DNA of 64,000 nucleotides from Thalassomonas viridans (GTDB lineage: Bacteria; Pseudomonadota; Gammaproteobacteria; Enterobacterales; Alteromonadaceae): assembly GCF_000948985.2 (NCBI RefSeq), contig NZ_CP059733.1:434001-498000 (forward strand). The letters are read 5' to 3'. Within the stretch, counting starts at the first letter, position 1. Each line of letters starts with the position of its first letter. Of this stretch, positions 19,174 through 27,733 are shown piece by piece. Position numbers and translations under genes: made by a program. Under the pieces are notes generated by a model that was given only the letters and a program-made list of their open reading frames with translations, was not told where the DNA came from and did not search any database.

Positions 19174-22020
19174 ATGAATTCTTTTAGTTCTTCCCGGCGG
19201 ACCTTTATCAAGCGTTGCGTTATCGGCGGCATAACCGTTTATTCCGCCCCCTTGCTCTGGAAAACCGGCAATAGCCAGGCGGCGGGTTTATCCCGGGAGT
19301 TAACGGCGCAGTTTAAAGGCAGCAACAAACTGAACTTCCGTATGGACGGCATTGCCAAGGTGACGGGAGAAAAAATTTATGGCCGGGATTACCGCGCCAA
19401 AGACATGCCGGGATGGCCGGAGCAACAGGGCCATGCCTATATCGTCCGTTTGGATGATGCCGGCCATGTCTATCAGGGCTTAGACCTGAGCATGCTGCCG
19501 GTGCTGGCAAAACCCAGCCAAGTGATCACCGCCAAAGAGCTGGCGCGCGACGGGGTGAACTTACCGCCATTTTTCGGCAGCGATATGTTATTGCCCGTCG
19601 GACAAACCGCCCATTACCTCGGGCATGCGGTGGCTATCCTGCTGTTTGATAACTTTGCCGCCTTTAAACAGGCGAAAAACCTGCTGCAGTTCAATAAGCA
19701 AGTGATACGTTATGGCGAAAAAACCGCCTTTGTTTCCGAGACTAGAGACCCCTACACCAGCTGGCGCATTATCCGCGAACAGGGGGAAGGCGGCCCGTCG
19801 GCACAGGATAAATACAGCCCGTTGCAGGACGGTATCTTCTTCCCTAACTATAAGGCCCACAGGCCGGAGTGGCCGGAAATCATGGACCAGCAGGGCAGTG
19901 TTTCCGAGCGGGGCATGTATTACGCCGGCCGCATCAATGAAGACCTTTCCCGGGGTCATGAAGACTGGCAGGTGCTGGAAAGGGAATACCGCACCCAGAT
20001 CGTAGATCCCATGATGATGGAGCCGGAAGCTTTTAACGGCTGGTTTGATGAAAAAGAAGGTACTTTCCATACGGTGATCACCTCGCAGTCGCCGCAGGAT
20101 TACCAGGAGCAGGCGGTGCATATGCTTAATCACGGCCCGCTGGCGGGCAAAGTGAAAAACCTGGTGGTGCATTCCCCTTTTATCGGCGGCGGTTTCGGCG
20201 CCAAAGACCATTCCATTTTCCCCTATTACGGTTTAGTGGCGGCCATGTATGCCGGCAAGCCTATGCGCCTGGCCAACGACAGGTTTGAACAGTTCCAGGC
20301 CGGGTTGAAGCGACATCCCTTTACCATGAAAAACCGCCTGGCGGTGGACAAAAAGACCCTGAAAATACAGGCCCTGACCGCAGATATGACGGTTGACGGT
20401 GGCGGCCGGGTGAATTTTACCGGCTCGGTGACTATGGTGGGGGCGACGGCGCTGCAAAGCATTTATTATATTCCCCGCAACGATATCAAGGCGACCGCCT
20501 ATGCGTCCCGCAACCCCGACTGCGGTTCCATGCGCGGCTACGGTACCCTGCAGTCCATGTCGGCGATGGAATCCATGATGAATGAAATGGCCGGCGACCT
20601 TAAGGTTGATGCCATAGAGCTGCGCAAGGCCAATGTCATGGAATCCGGACAACGCAATACCCAGGGGGCGATCCCCAATGGCGCCCTGCGTTACCGGGAA
20701 ATGCTGGAGATGGCGCAGCAACACCCTATCTGGCTGGAGCGCTCCGCGAAAAAAGCGGCTTTTGAAGCGGCCAACCCCGGGAAAAAGTACGGGGTAGGTT
20801 TTGGCATCACCACTAAGGATTACGGCACCGGGGCGGCGGCACCGAGTGCGGCGGTGCGCCTGTCTATAACCGGGAAAATTGAAGTGGACGTCTGTTTTAT
20901 GGAGATGGGCACAGGCACGCAAAGCTCGCAGGCCGTGGTGGTGAAAGACAAACTCGGGGTGATCGCCGATAAGGTGACGGTGGCGGAAGTGGACGCCTGG
21001 CAGGCGATGCAGCAGATCCAGACCCATAGTCCCTATTTGATCAGCCAGCAGCAACAGGATGAAATGGCAAAAAATCCCCGCTGGACCCCGGTGATCGGCA
21101 TGGCCTCGGCGGCGTCCATGTCATCTTATTATCAAACCCATGCCACTAAGGCCGCAGCCGAGGTGATTTTCCGTCACGGTATCTGGCCGGCGGCCGTGGC
21201 TATCTGGAGTGAAAAATATTTTAACGGCGCCATGGCCCCCAGCAATTTAAATGACCCCGGCGCCGCCCGCTGGGTTGACGGCAAACTTACCGCCCTGGGT
21301 TACCCGCCGCTGGCTATTGAAATACTGGCGCAACGTGTCCATGACATGGGACTGGTGACCGGCGCTATGGTGCATGCCTTTAACCGTTGGGCCTGGACCG
21401 AAGCCACCTTTGACATCCTGGGCCAGGAAGTGAATCTGGAAGTGGACGGACTGGCGCTCCAATACGGTGACGGGGCAGGCGGGCAGTTAAAAGCCGCTAT
21501 GAACTCCACAGGCTACCATCTGCTGGATCGCACCAGTGTCCGCTACCCGGAAACGGCGTTAAACAATGCCATGGTGACCTACTATGCGCCCTGTGCGGCT
21601 ATGGTGGAGATCGCCGTCAATGAAGGCAATGGCGAGGTGGAGATCTTAAACTCCCATACCTGGCTCGAAGCCGGCAAGGTGATAGTCGAAGAACTGGTGG
21701 AAGGGCAAATACAAGGGGGATTGGCCATGGGGGTCGGCCATGCCCTGTATGAAGAAATTCCGCTGTTTGAAGACGGCGCCGGTAACGGTACCTGGAACCT
21801 GAACCGTTATAAGGTGCCTCTGGCCAACCAGGTGGGGGTGTGGAGCCAGCAACATACCATTTTGCCGCCGCTTTCCGATACCGACCCCAGCAAAGGCATA
21901 GGGGAAGTGGTGATGATTTCCATCGTGCCTGCCCTGGTTGAGGCGGTATATCAGGCAACTTCTGTTCGTTTTTACGATCTTCCTATGACAGCACAAAAAA
22001 TTAAGGGGGCGATTTCATGA
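19174..22020 (+). CDS. Periplasmic molybdenum hydroxylase, molybdopterin subunit (xanthine dehydrogenase family)
   Basis: Large catalytic subunit of 948 residues, similar to isoquinoline 1-oxidoreductase and aldehyde-dehydrogenase type enzymes. It hydroxylates an N-heterocycle or aldehyde using water and passes electrons on. A Tat signal (SRRTFIKRCVIGG, residues 7-19) shows export in folded form. Cofactor-region motifs include FIGGGFGAKDH, MRGYGTLQSMSAMES, EMGTGTQSSQ and, near the end, KGIGEVVM, which holds the conserved active-site glutamate region. The ATG at 19174 has GAGGT upstream; an in-frame codon 18 residues earlier does not. The protein is about 200 residues longer than IorB. There is no FAD subunit gene; electrons probably go through the next two gene products. 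Confidence 0.85.
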   Translation: MNSFSSSRRTFIKRCVIGGITVYSAPLLWKTGNSQAAGLSRELTAQFKGSNKLNFRMDGIAKVTGEKIYGRDYRAKDMPGWPEQQGHAYIVRLDDAGHVYQGLDLSMLPVLAKPSQVITAKELARDGVNLPPFFGSDMLLPVGQTAHYLGHAVAILLFDNFAAFKQAKNLLQFNKQVIRYGEKTAFVSETRDPYTSWRIIREQGEGGPSAQDKYSPLQDGIFFPNYKAHRPEWPEIMDQQGSVSERGMYYAGRINEDLSRGHEDWQVLEREYRTQIVDPMMMEPEAFNGWFDEKEGTFHTVITSQSPQDYQEQAVHMLNHGPLAGKVKNLVVHSPFIGGGFGAKDHSIFPYYGLVAAMYAGKPMRLANDRFEQFQAGLKRHPFTMKNRLAVDKKTLKIQALTADMTVDGGGRVNFTGSVTMVGATALQSIYYIPRNDIKATAYASRNPDCGSMRGYGTLQSMSAMESMMNEMAGDLKVDAIELRKANVMESGQRNTQGAIPNGALRYREMLEMAQQHPIWLERSAKKAAFEAANPGKKYGVGFGITTKDYGTGAAAPSAAVRLSITGKIEVDVCFMEMGTGTQSSQAVVVKDKLGVIADKVTVAEVDAWQAMQQIQTHSPYLISQQQQDEMAKNPRWTPVIGMASAASMSSYYQTHATKAAAEVIFRHGIWPAAVAIWSEKYFNGAMAPSNLNDPGAARWVDGKLTALGYPPLAIEILAQRVHDMGLVTGAMVHAFNRWAWTEATFDILGQEVNLEVDGLALQYGDGAGGQLKAAMNSTGYHLLDRTSVRYPETALNNAMVTYYAPCAAMVEIAVNEGNGEVEILNSHTWLEAGKVIVEELVEGQIQGGLAMGVGHALYEEIPLFEDGAGNGTWNLNRYKVPLANQVGVWSQQHTILPPLSDTDPSKGIGEVVMISIVPALVEAVYQATSVRFYDLPMTAQKIKGAIS

Positions 22021-22550
22021 GCCGGCATATTCAAATGACAGTCAACGGGCAGCAGGTGGGTCCGGTAGAGGTGCCGGAAGGGCTGAAAATGATTGAATTT
22101 CTGCATGAATACCTGAACCTGACCGGAACCAAATTCGGCTGCGGCGTCGGTGTCTGCCACGCCTGTACCGTGATTGTCGAAGGCAAGAACGGCGTCAGCG
22201 AAGTGGTCAGGAGCTGTATCAGCGGCGTCGAGCGTTTTGCCGGAAAAAAAGTGCGCACCATTGAGGGGCATGCCAAACGCAATGAAGCGGGGGAAATCAC
22301 CGAGTTGTCGCCGGTGCAAATGGCCTTTCTGGAGCATTTTTCTTTTCAGTGCGGCTGGTGTACCTCAGGTTTTGTTAATGAAACTACGGCGCTGATGGAA
22401 AGGCTGGCAAAAAATCCCGTGGCGGTATCGGATGTGGAACAGGTGGTTGAAGAGGCGCTGAAGGAGCATATTTGCCGCTGTACCGGGTATGTAAAGTACT
22501 ACCAGGGAGTCAAAGCGCTGATCTTAAATACCAGGGGGCTGACGTACTGA
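22017..22550 (+). CDS. 2Fe-2S subunit of the molybdenum hydroxylase
   Basis: A 177-residue small subunit with two 2Fe-2S clusters. The N-terminal plant-ferredoxin type cluster has ligands in KFGCGVGVCHACTV and VRSC. The C-terminal helical cluster is in FQCGWCTSGF and HICRCTGY. It overlaps the catalytic subunit gene by four bases (ATGA) and shares one base with the cytochrome gene (TGATG), so all three are translationally coupled. It lacks its own export signal and should be carried through Tat by the large subunit. Confidence 0.93.
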   Translation: MSRHIQMTVNGQQVGPVEVPEGLKMIEFLHEYLNLTGTKFGCGVGVCHACTVIVEGKNGVSEVVRSCISGVERFAGKKVRTIEGHAKRNEAGEITELSPVQMAFLEHFSFQCGWCTSGFVNETTALMERLAKNPVAVSDVEQVVEEALKEHICRCTGYVKYYQGVKALILNTRGLTY

Positions 22551-23809
22551 TGAAAGCAACAAACATATCCAGGTGCCGCCGTTTCTTCCGGCGGCTGCAA
22601 ACCGCTCTGATGGCGTTTTTTTTACTGGCGGGCATAAGTCAGATCCAGGCGGCACAAGATCAGGAGACTTTAATCAAACAGGGCAAATACCTGGCGGAAA
22701 TCGGCGATTGTGTCGCCTGCCACACCCCGCAGGGAGGGCGTGAATTAAGCGGCGGTTTGCCGTTTGAAACCCCGTTTGGCATCGTCTATTCCACCAACAT
22801 CACCTCGGATAAGGAAACCGGCATAGGGCATTACAGCTATCGGGACTTTTACCGGGCCATGCATGAGGGCATCAGTCCTGACGGCAACCTGTACCCGGCC
22901 ATGCCTTACACTTCCTATCACCTGCTGACAGAGCAGGATACCCGGGCCCTGTACGCGTATTTTATGAATACCAAGCCCGTCAGGCAGGAAAACAAGGCAA
23001 GCGAGATAGGTTTTCCCTTTAATATCCGTATGGGGTTAAAGGCATGGAACCTGATGAACCATAAGGACGGTGAGTTTACCCCAGACCCGGCCAAGAGCGA
23101 CAGCTGGAACCGGGGCAGTTACCTGGTTAATGTGCTGGGGCATTGCGGCGAATGCCATACCCCGAGAGATGCGACTTTTGCCATGCGGCCGGAGGCACAT
23201 TTTCAGGGGGCGGTGCTGGATACTTTCGAGGCGTCCGATATCACGCCGCAGGAGTTAAACCGCCAGAACTGGACCCATGAAGATCTCAGGCAGCTGTTTA
23301 CCCGGGGGTATTCCCGCAAGGGCACGGTATTCGGTGGCATGTATCCCGTGGTTTACCACAGTTACAGCCATCTGACCGAACAGGATATGCGCGCCGTGAC
23401 CAGCTATCTGCTGGATAACGAAGCGGATATTGCCGAGCAGCCGCTGACGTTTAACGGCCACGATAAACAGGCCCCCGGCTACAACCTTTATATGGGCTAT
23501 TGTGCCGGCTGTCACGGGCAGGACGGTGAAGGACGTCCCCATGTTGCCCCGGCGTTAGCCGGCAATGCCACCTTAGATCGCAGCAGCGCCTTTAATGCCG
23601 TGTCTTTGTTGCTTAACGGTATCGTCAGCCAGCACTATAACAGCACCACCAGTTTTTATGCCATGCCGGCATATGCAGACAAGTTCGATGACAGGCAATT
23701 AACGGATCTGGTGAACTATATGCGCACCACCTGGACCAGCCAGAAAGCCGACATCAGGCTGTCTGCGGTAGCGGAGATACGCATTAACATGAAGCAGTCG
23801 CTGCATTAA
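22550..23809 (+). CDS. Tri-haem cytochrome c, electron acceptor of the molybdenum hydroxylase
   Basis: A 419-residue exported cytochrome with three CxxCH haem sites, in GDCVACHTP, GHCGECHTP and GYCAGCHGQ. This is the layout of the membrane cytochrome subunits of alcohol and aldehyde dehydrogenases of acetic acid bacteria. The N-terminus has a basic region (RCRRFFRRLQ) and a hydrophobic helix that serves as signal or anchor. The start at 22550 overlaps the previous stop; the frame stays open 26 codons further upstream but only inside the preceding gene. It probably hands electrons to quinone or to a terminal oxidase. Confidence 0.9.
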   Translation: MKATNISRCRRFFRRLQTALMAFFLLAGISQIQAAQDQETLIKQGKYLAEIGDCVACHTPQGGRELSGGLPFETPFGIVYSTNITSDKETGIGHYSYRDFYRAMHEGISPDGNLYPAMPYTSYHLLTEQDTRALYAYFMNTKPVRQENKASEIGFPFNIRMGLKAWNLMNHKDGEFTPDPAKSDSWNRGSYLVNVLGHCGECHTPRDATFAMRPEAHFQGAVLDTFEASDITPQELNRQNWTHEDLRQLFTRGYSRKGTVFGGMYPVVYHSYSHLTEQDMRAVTSYLLDNEADIAEQPLTFNGHDKQAPGYNLYMGYCAGCHGQDGEGRPHVAPALAGNATLDRSSAFNAVSLLLNGIVSQHYNSTTSFYAMPAYADKFDDRQLTDLVNYMRTTWTSQKADIRLSAVAEIRINMKQSLH

Positions 23810-23824
23810 TTGCCCGCGGGATCT

Positions 23825-23862
23825 AAAAAGTCCTGATATGTACCTGCATATCAGGGCTTTTT
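23825..23862. terminator. Bidirectional intrinsic terminator between convergent genes
   Basis: Arms CCTGATATG and CATATCAGG (23832-23840 and 23847-23855) are flanked by five A on the left and five T on the right. The hairpin therefore has a U-tract in both directions. It ends the hydroxylase operon on the plus strand and the kinase gene on the minus strand. Confidence 0.88.
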
Positions 23863-23888
23863 ATTGGTTAGCAGGAAAATGTCCGGGC

Positions 23889-25664
23889 TTAGGTAAATAA
23901 AGCGATTAAAAAGGCAATAAAGAGGAGCAGGGATACGCCTTTCCAGAACTTTACCGGATGGCGGCGGATAAACGGCAGCCGCTGATAGCGGTCGACGGTA
24001 CTGGTATTGGGTTTATTCAGATCGGCATAAAGCTCGGAGAATGCCTGGTAGCGCATATCGGGATCCGGCTCGGTCGCGCGTTTCAGCACCACATCCAGCC
24101 AGGCGGGCAACTCGGGCCTGAAGGCCCGTATGCTGCGGTATTGCCAGCGGGAGTAATCCTTAAAGGTGATGTCCGTCCTGGTCATAGGCTTAAAGGGCAG
24201 TTCCGCGCACAGCAGTTCGTAACAAATGACCCCGAGGGCAAAAAGATCGCTGCGGTAATCGGTGCGCATATGCAACAAGGTTTCCGGGGCAATATAATTT
24301 AACGATCCTTGGGGCACGGTTTCCGACAGGCTTTGCTGGTTTTCATCTAATGAGGCGACAAAAACGGCGCCGTAGTCGATGAGTTTTACCTGACCGTATA
24401 AGTCGATCATTATGTTGTCGGGCTTTAAGTCCCTGTGCACCAGTTCCAGCCGCTGAAAAGCCCGCAGGGCGGAAATCACCTGGTTGATGATATCCCGGAC
24501 CTGGGCTATGGTGGGACCGGGGTTGTCATAGATCCACTGGCTTAAGGTTTGCCCTTCTATGTATTCGCACAACAGGTAGGTAAATTTACTCTTGCTGCGC
24601 CGGCGTTCTATTTTCATGACATTGTCATGCTTGATGCGCTCGCCGACCCAGGATTCGCGCATAAATCCCTGCAGGTAAATGGCGTCATCCGCCAGGTTGG
24701 CTGAAGGGGCTTTCAATACCAGGGGATCCGGCCAGTCGATATGTTCCACCAGGTACAGGTGGGAGCGGGTACTGGCATGGATCACCTTGCGTACCAGGAA
24801 GTCATCCAGCCTCATGCCCGGGTGTAATGCCGGCGGCAGCACCTGGTTAAGTATATCCCTTTCTATTTCATCGAGTTTTCTTTGCGGCACGTCATTGACA
24901 TGAACCAGCAGGCAACTGACGTTATCGTCGCTGCCGACACTGATGGCATGTTCGACGATTCTTTTGCTGATATGCTCCAGTTCGGCATTTTCCGGCTCCG
25001 GGGATACCGTGCTTAAATGGGCGCGGAGGGCCTTGGCGGATAAGAAGTCATGAATGCCGTCGCAGGTTAACATGTAGATGTCCCCGGCCTGGAGGTCAAC
25101 GGTATGGACATCCACCTGCAACCGGCTTTCTGCGCCCAGGGCCCGGGTCAGTATTACCTGTTGTCCCCCCTGTTTGCGGTTGTGATCCCGGGTGATGGCT
25201 TCTATCTGGGTATCCCTGAACCTGCTGATCCGGGTGTCGCCGACATGGAAAACATAGCCGGTTGCCGATTTCAGTATCAGGGCGGAAAAAGTGGTCAGCC
25301 ATTGCTGCTGCGGATAATGGACATCCAGCACCCCCTGCTGGGAATACAGCCACTGGTTCAAGCCGGTAATCACCTTAGAAGCCGAGTGCTGCGTGGACCA
25401 GGTGGGCGGGGTGGCGTAATATTCGCTGATAAACTGGGTGGTGGCCAGCTGCGCGGCTTCGGCGGCCTTGCTGGCACTGGACACCCCGTCGGCTATGGTG
25501 GCCACTATGCCCTTGATCATTTGTTCGTTTTCATTTGGGGTCAGCGCGGCAAAGGCATCCTGGTTGACGGCTTTTTTGCCGGCACAGGAATAGCCGCCAT
25601 AACACACCTGCAGTCCGGCAAATGTGCTTACTTCCTTGGTGAATGTGGTATTAGCGATATTCAT
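23889..25664 (-). CDS. PP2C phosphatase - Ser/Thr protein kinase fusion, membrane-anchored
   Basis: A 591-residue protein. The N-terminal PP2C-type phosphatase (about 15-255) has metal-binding aspartates in IADGVSS, LTCDGIHDF and SDDNVS. A Hanks-type kinase domain follows (about 285-550), with the ATP lysine in VLKAPS, catalytic loop VHRDLKPDNIM and LIDYGA in place of the usual DFG. A C-terminal membrane helix follows (VSLLLFIAFLIALF). It lies downstream of the nitrate transporter gene on the same strand. A kinase/phosphatase gene next to nirB and the nitrate transporter is also known in Pseudomonas aeruginosa (PA1782, recalled), so a role in nitrate assimilation is likely but unproven. Confidence 0.9.
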   Translation of the reverse strand: MNIANTTFTKEVSTFAGLQVCYGGYSCAGKKAVNQDAFAALTPNENEQMIKGIVATIADGVSSASKAAEAAQLATTQFISEYYATPPTWSTQHSASKVITGLNQWLYSQQGVLDVHYPQQQWLTTFSALILKSATGYVFHVGDTRISRFRDTQIEAITRDHNRKQGGQQVILTRALGAESRLQVDVHTVDLQAGDIYMLTCDGIHDFLSAKALRAHLSTVSPEPENAELEHISKRIVEHAISVGSDDNVSCLLVHVNDVPQRKLDEIERDILNQVLPPALHPGMRLDDFLVRKVIHASTRSHLYLVEHIDWPDPLVLKAPSANLADDAIYLQGFMRESWVGERIKHDNVMKIERRRSKSKFTYLLCEYIEGQTLSQWIYDNPGPTIAQVRDIINQVISALRAFQRLELVHRDLKPDNIMIDLYGQVKLIDYGAVFVASLDENQQSLSETVPQGSLNYIAPETLLHMRTDYRSDLFALGVICYELLCAELPFKPMTRTDITFKDYSRWQYRSIRAFRPELPAWLDVVLKRATEPDPDMRYQAFSELYADLNKPNTSTVDRYQRLPFIRRHPVKFWKGVSLLLFIAFLIALFT

Positions 25665-25710
25665 AACTGCCGATACTCATTTTGGTTGTTACTACCCGTC
25701 CTATAACCAT

Positions 25711-25748
25711 ACTACTTCAAGACGCAAGTATTTGCTTCTTGAAGTAGT
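25711..25748. other. Long perfect hairpin between transporter and kinase genes
   Basis: Twelve-base arms ACTACTTCAAGA and TCTTGAAGTAGT pair perfectly. A further GCAA/TTGC pairing inside leaves a GTAT loop. Five T follow on the plus strand (25748-25752) but none on the minus strand, where both flanking genes lie. In the sense direction it is more likely an mRNA-stability or polarity element than a terminator. On the plus strand it could stop antisense transcription. Confidence 0.7.
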
Positions 25749-25857
25749 TTTTATCGGCAAAAAAGATCAAGCGATAGCTGAAATATTATTTTCCCTTCGT
25801 TTGTACGCCTGCGGCAACAGTATCTGGCTCTTCCTTAAGCCCTGCTGCCGGGAAAGC

Positions 25858-27327
25858 CTAGGAAACATTGATCAGTTCTATGCTGCCGTCTTCGCGTACT
25901 TCGGTGATAGTGCCGCTCGGCTCTTCCATAAACAATAAGGCGGTAAAGCCCAGCACCGCAGTGCCGGCAATCACCAGGAAGAAGGTCTGGTAGCTCACCA
26001 TAGACAGGACGGTTAAATAGACCACGGCGCCGACATTGCCGTATGCCCCCGTCATGCCGGCGATCTGTCCGGTCAAGCGGCGCTTGATCAGGGGCACGGC
26101 AGCGAATACCGCCCCTTCGCCTGCCTGGACAAAGAAGGAGCAGGCCATGGCGGCAATCACGGCCACAAACAGCGGCCAGGTATTGTCTATGGCGGACATG
26201 GCCAGGTAACCCAGGGCCAGCCCGGCTGTGAGGATCAATAAGGTTTTCTTGCGGCCGAACTTATCGCTGATCCAGCCGCCGCCGGGACGGGACATTAAAT
26301 TCATAAAGGCGTACAGGGAGGCCAGTAAGCCGGCATACACCATGTCCAGGCTGAATACTTCGGAGAAGAACAGCGGCAGCATGGAAACCACCGCCAGCTC
26401 GGAGCCGAAGGTGGCGAAATAGAGCACGTTCAGCACCAGCACCTGTTTGAACTTATAACGGTGGGCTTCCGGTACTTCTTCCTGAAAGACCTGGCGGTTG
26501 ACCTTGTAGGTTTGCTTGATTTCCAGCAGGTATAAAAGCACCAGGCAGGCATAGGCGATATAGGCGCCGTTTTCCGACAGCAGTTGGACGCCGGCGGGAG
26601 AAAGTTTCCAGGTCAGTAATACCAGGGCGGCATACATAGGCAGTTTCGCCACCAGGAGTAAAAAGAAATCTCCTTTACTGGTGACTTCCATGGCACCGGT
26701 TTGCTTAGGTTTAAAATAGGTTGAACCTTTGGGAGTGTCGCTGACATTGAAATACCAAATAAAGCTAAAGGCCAGACTGAGCAGGCCACTCAGGCCTACG
26801 GCATAACGCCAGCCGTCGTCGCCGCCGAAAAACAGGGCGATGGCAGGTAGGGACATGGCCGCCGCCGCCGAACCGAAGTTGCCCCAGCCGCCATAGATGC
26901 CTTCGGCGGTGCCCAGTTCGTTGGCGGGAAACCACTCGCTGACCATGCGGATACCAATAACGAAACCGGCGCCGATAAAGCCCAGTAAAAAGCGGGCAAT
27001 GGCGGCCTGTTCAAAGCTGTCTGCCATGGCAAACATAAAGCAGGGAATACTGCAGATCCCCAGCAACAGGCTGTAGGTGAGGCGGGGGCCGTATTTGTCG
27101 GTGAGCATGCCGATAATGACCCGGGCGGGTATGGTCAGGGCAACATTGAGGATGAGCAGTGTTTTCACTTCACTGGCAGTCAATCCCAAACTGGTTCCTA
27201 TGACCGCCAGCAGCGGGGCATGGTTGAACCAGACAACAAAGGTAATGAAAAAGGCGATCCAACTCAGGTGCAAAACTTTCATTTTGCCGGTGAAGGACCA
27301 AATCTTAATGCCATCTTGAGTACTCAT
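25858..27327 (-). CDS. Nitrate/nitrite transporter, MFS (NarK/NasA type)
   Basis: A 489-residue major facilitator with 12 predicted helices, of the nitrate/nitrite porter family. Visible family features are [10 protein letters not shown] in helix 1, [19 protein letters not shown] at the loop 2-3 motif and [19 protein letters not shown] near helix 5, with an arginine at the position used for nitrate binding. A second-half motif is [17 protein letters not shown]. The ATG at 27327 is chosen because AAGGAG lies 8 nt upstream; an in-frame codon at 27348 has none. It has its own sigma-54/NtrC promoter and probably imports nitrate for NasA/NirBD. Confidence 0.92.
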   Translation of the reverse strand: MSTQDGIKIWSFTGKMKVLHLSWIAFFITFVVWFNHAPLLAVIGTSLGLTASEVKTLLILNVALTIPARVIIGMLTDKYGPRLTYSLLLGICSIPCFMFAMADSFEQAAIARFLLGFIGAGFVIGIRMVSEWFPANELGTAEGIYGGWGNFGSAAAAMSLPAIALFFGGDDGWRYAVGLSGLLSLAFSFIWYFNVSDTPKGSTYFKPKQTGAMEVTSKGDFFLLLVAKLPMYAALVLLTWKLSPAGVQLLSENGAYIAYACLVLLYLLEIKQTYKVNRQVFQEEVPEAHRYKFKQVLVLNVLYFATFGSELAVVSMLPLFFSEVFSLDMVYAGLLASLYAFMNLMSRPGGGWISDKFGRKKTLLILTAGLALGYLAMSAIDNTWPLFVAVIAAMACSFFVQAGEGAVFAAVPLIKRRLTGQIAGMTGAYGNVGAVVYLTVLSMVSYQTFFLVIAGTAVLGFTALLFMEEPSGTITEVREDGSIELINVS

Positions 27328-27412
27328 CAAAACACTCCTTAATTTCAATCAATCAGCCCTGTGTTTGATACCCGGGGGATAACACAGAACGGTTTAGTCT
27401 CAAACAGAAGGG

Positions 27413-27428
27413 AGCAATCGCGGTGCCA
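27413..27428 (-). promoter_or_regulatory. Sigma-54 promoter of the nitrate transporter gene
   Basis: The minus strand reads TGGCACCGCGATTGCT, again an exact TGGCAC-N5-TTGCW match with ten bases between GG (27427-27426) and GC (27415-27414). Transcription should start near 27402, 75 nt before the start codon. It matches the nirB promoter at every conserved position. Confidence 0.9.
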
Positions 27429-27455
27429 GGCCATAGGTTTTTTTATTGTCTTATT

Positions 27456-27468
27456 AATCATGCTGTTA
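27456..27468 (+). promoter_or_regulatory. IHF-like site upstream of the transporter promoter
   Basis: AATCATGCTGTTA fits WATCAA-N4-TTR with a single mismatch, the same T-for-A change as at the nirB promoter. It is centred near -60, between enhancer and promoter. Confidence 0.45.
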
Positions 27469-27500
27469 ACTTTATCCCTTTCCCGCCAGCCGGGCTGGTT

Positions 27501-27537
27501 TGCACTAAAACTGGTGGCGGCGCACGAATTAAGTGCA
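27501..27537. promoter_or_regulatory. NtrC enhancer region of the transporter gene
   Basis: CGCACGAATTAAGTGCA (27521-27537) has the GCAC-N7-GTGC NtrC core and is centred near -127. A second element starting TGCACT (27501-27518, then GGTGG with an off-by-one spacing) is centred near -107, about two helical turns closer. This reproduces the two-site layout upstream of nirB. The region also lies upstream of the divergent glutamine-synthetase-like gene, for which no sigma-54 promoter was found. Confidence 0.72.
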
Positions 27538-27733
27538 GGCGGTGGGCAGCCTTGAAGATGTGGCCGAGCCGGGAATAAGCGCATATTGGTTTTGTTAATT
27601 ACCGGTTTTGCGACTATTTTTTAGATAGGACAGGTTTTAAGCTTTTCTGTTTGTTTTCCTTAAAGAAAAACATGCCGCTACACGGCCGTTGTTGTTTTTG
27701 CATAACAATAATTAACCTCAAGGGTCTACAGCT

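Noticed and set aside
20233..21054. 273-codon frame antisense to the molybdenum hydroxylase gene
   Set aside because: Histidine/arginine-rich shadow of a conserved enzyme gene.
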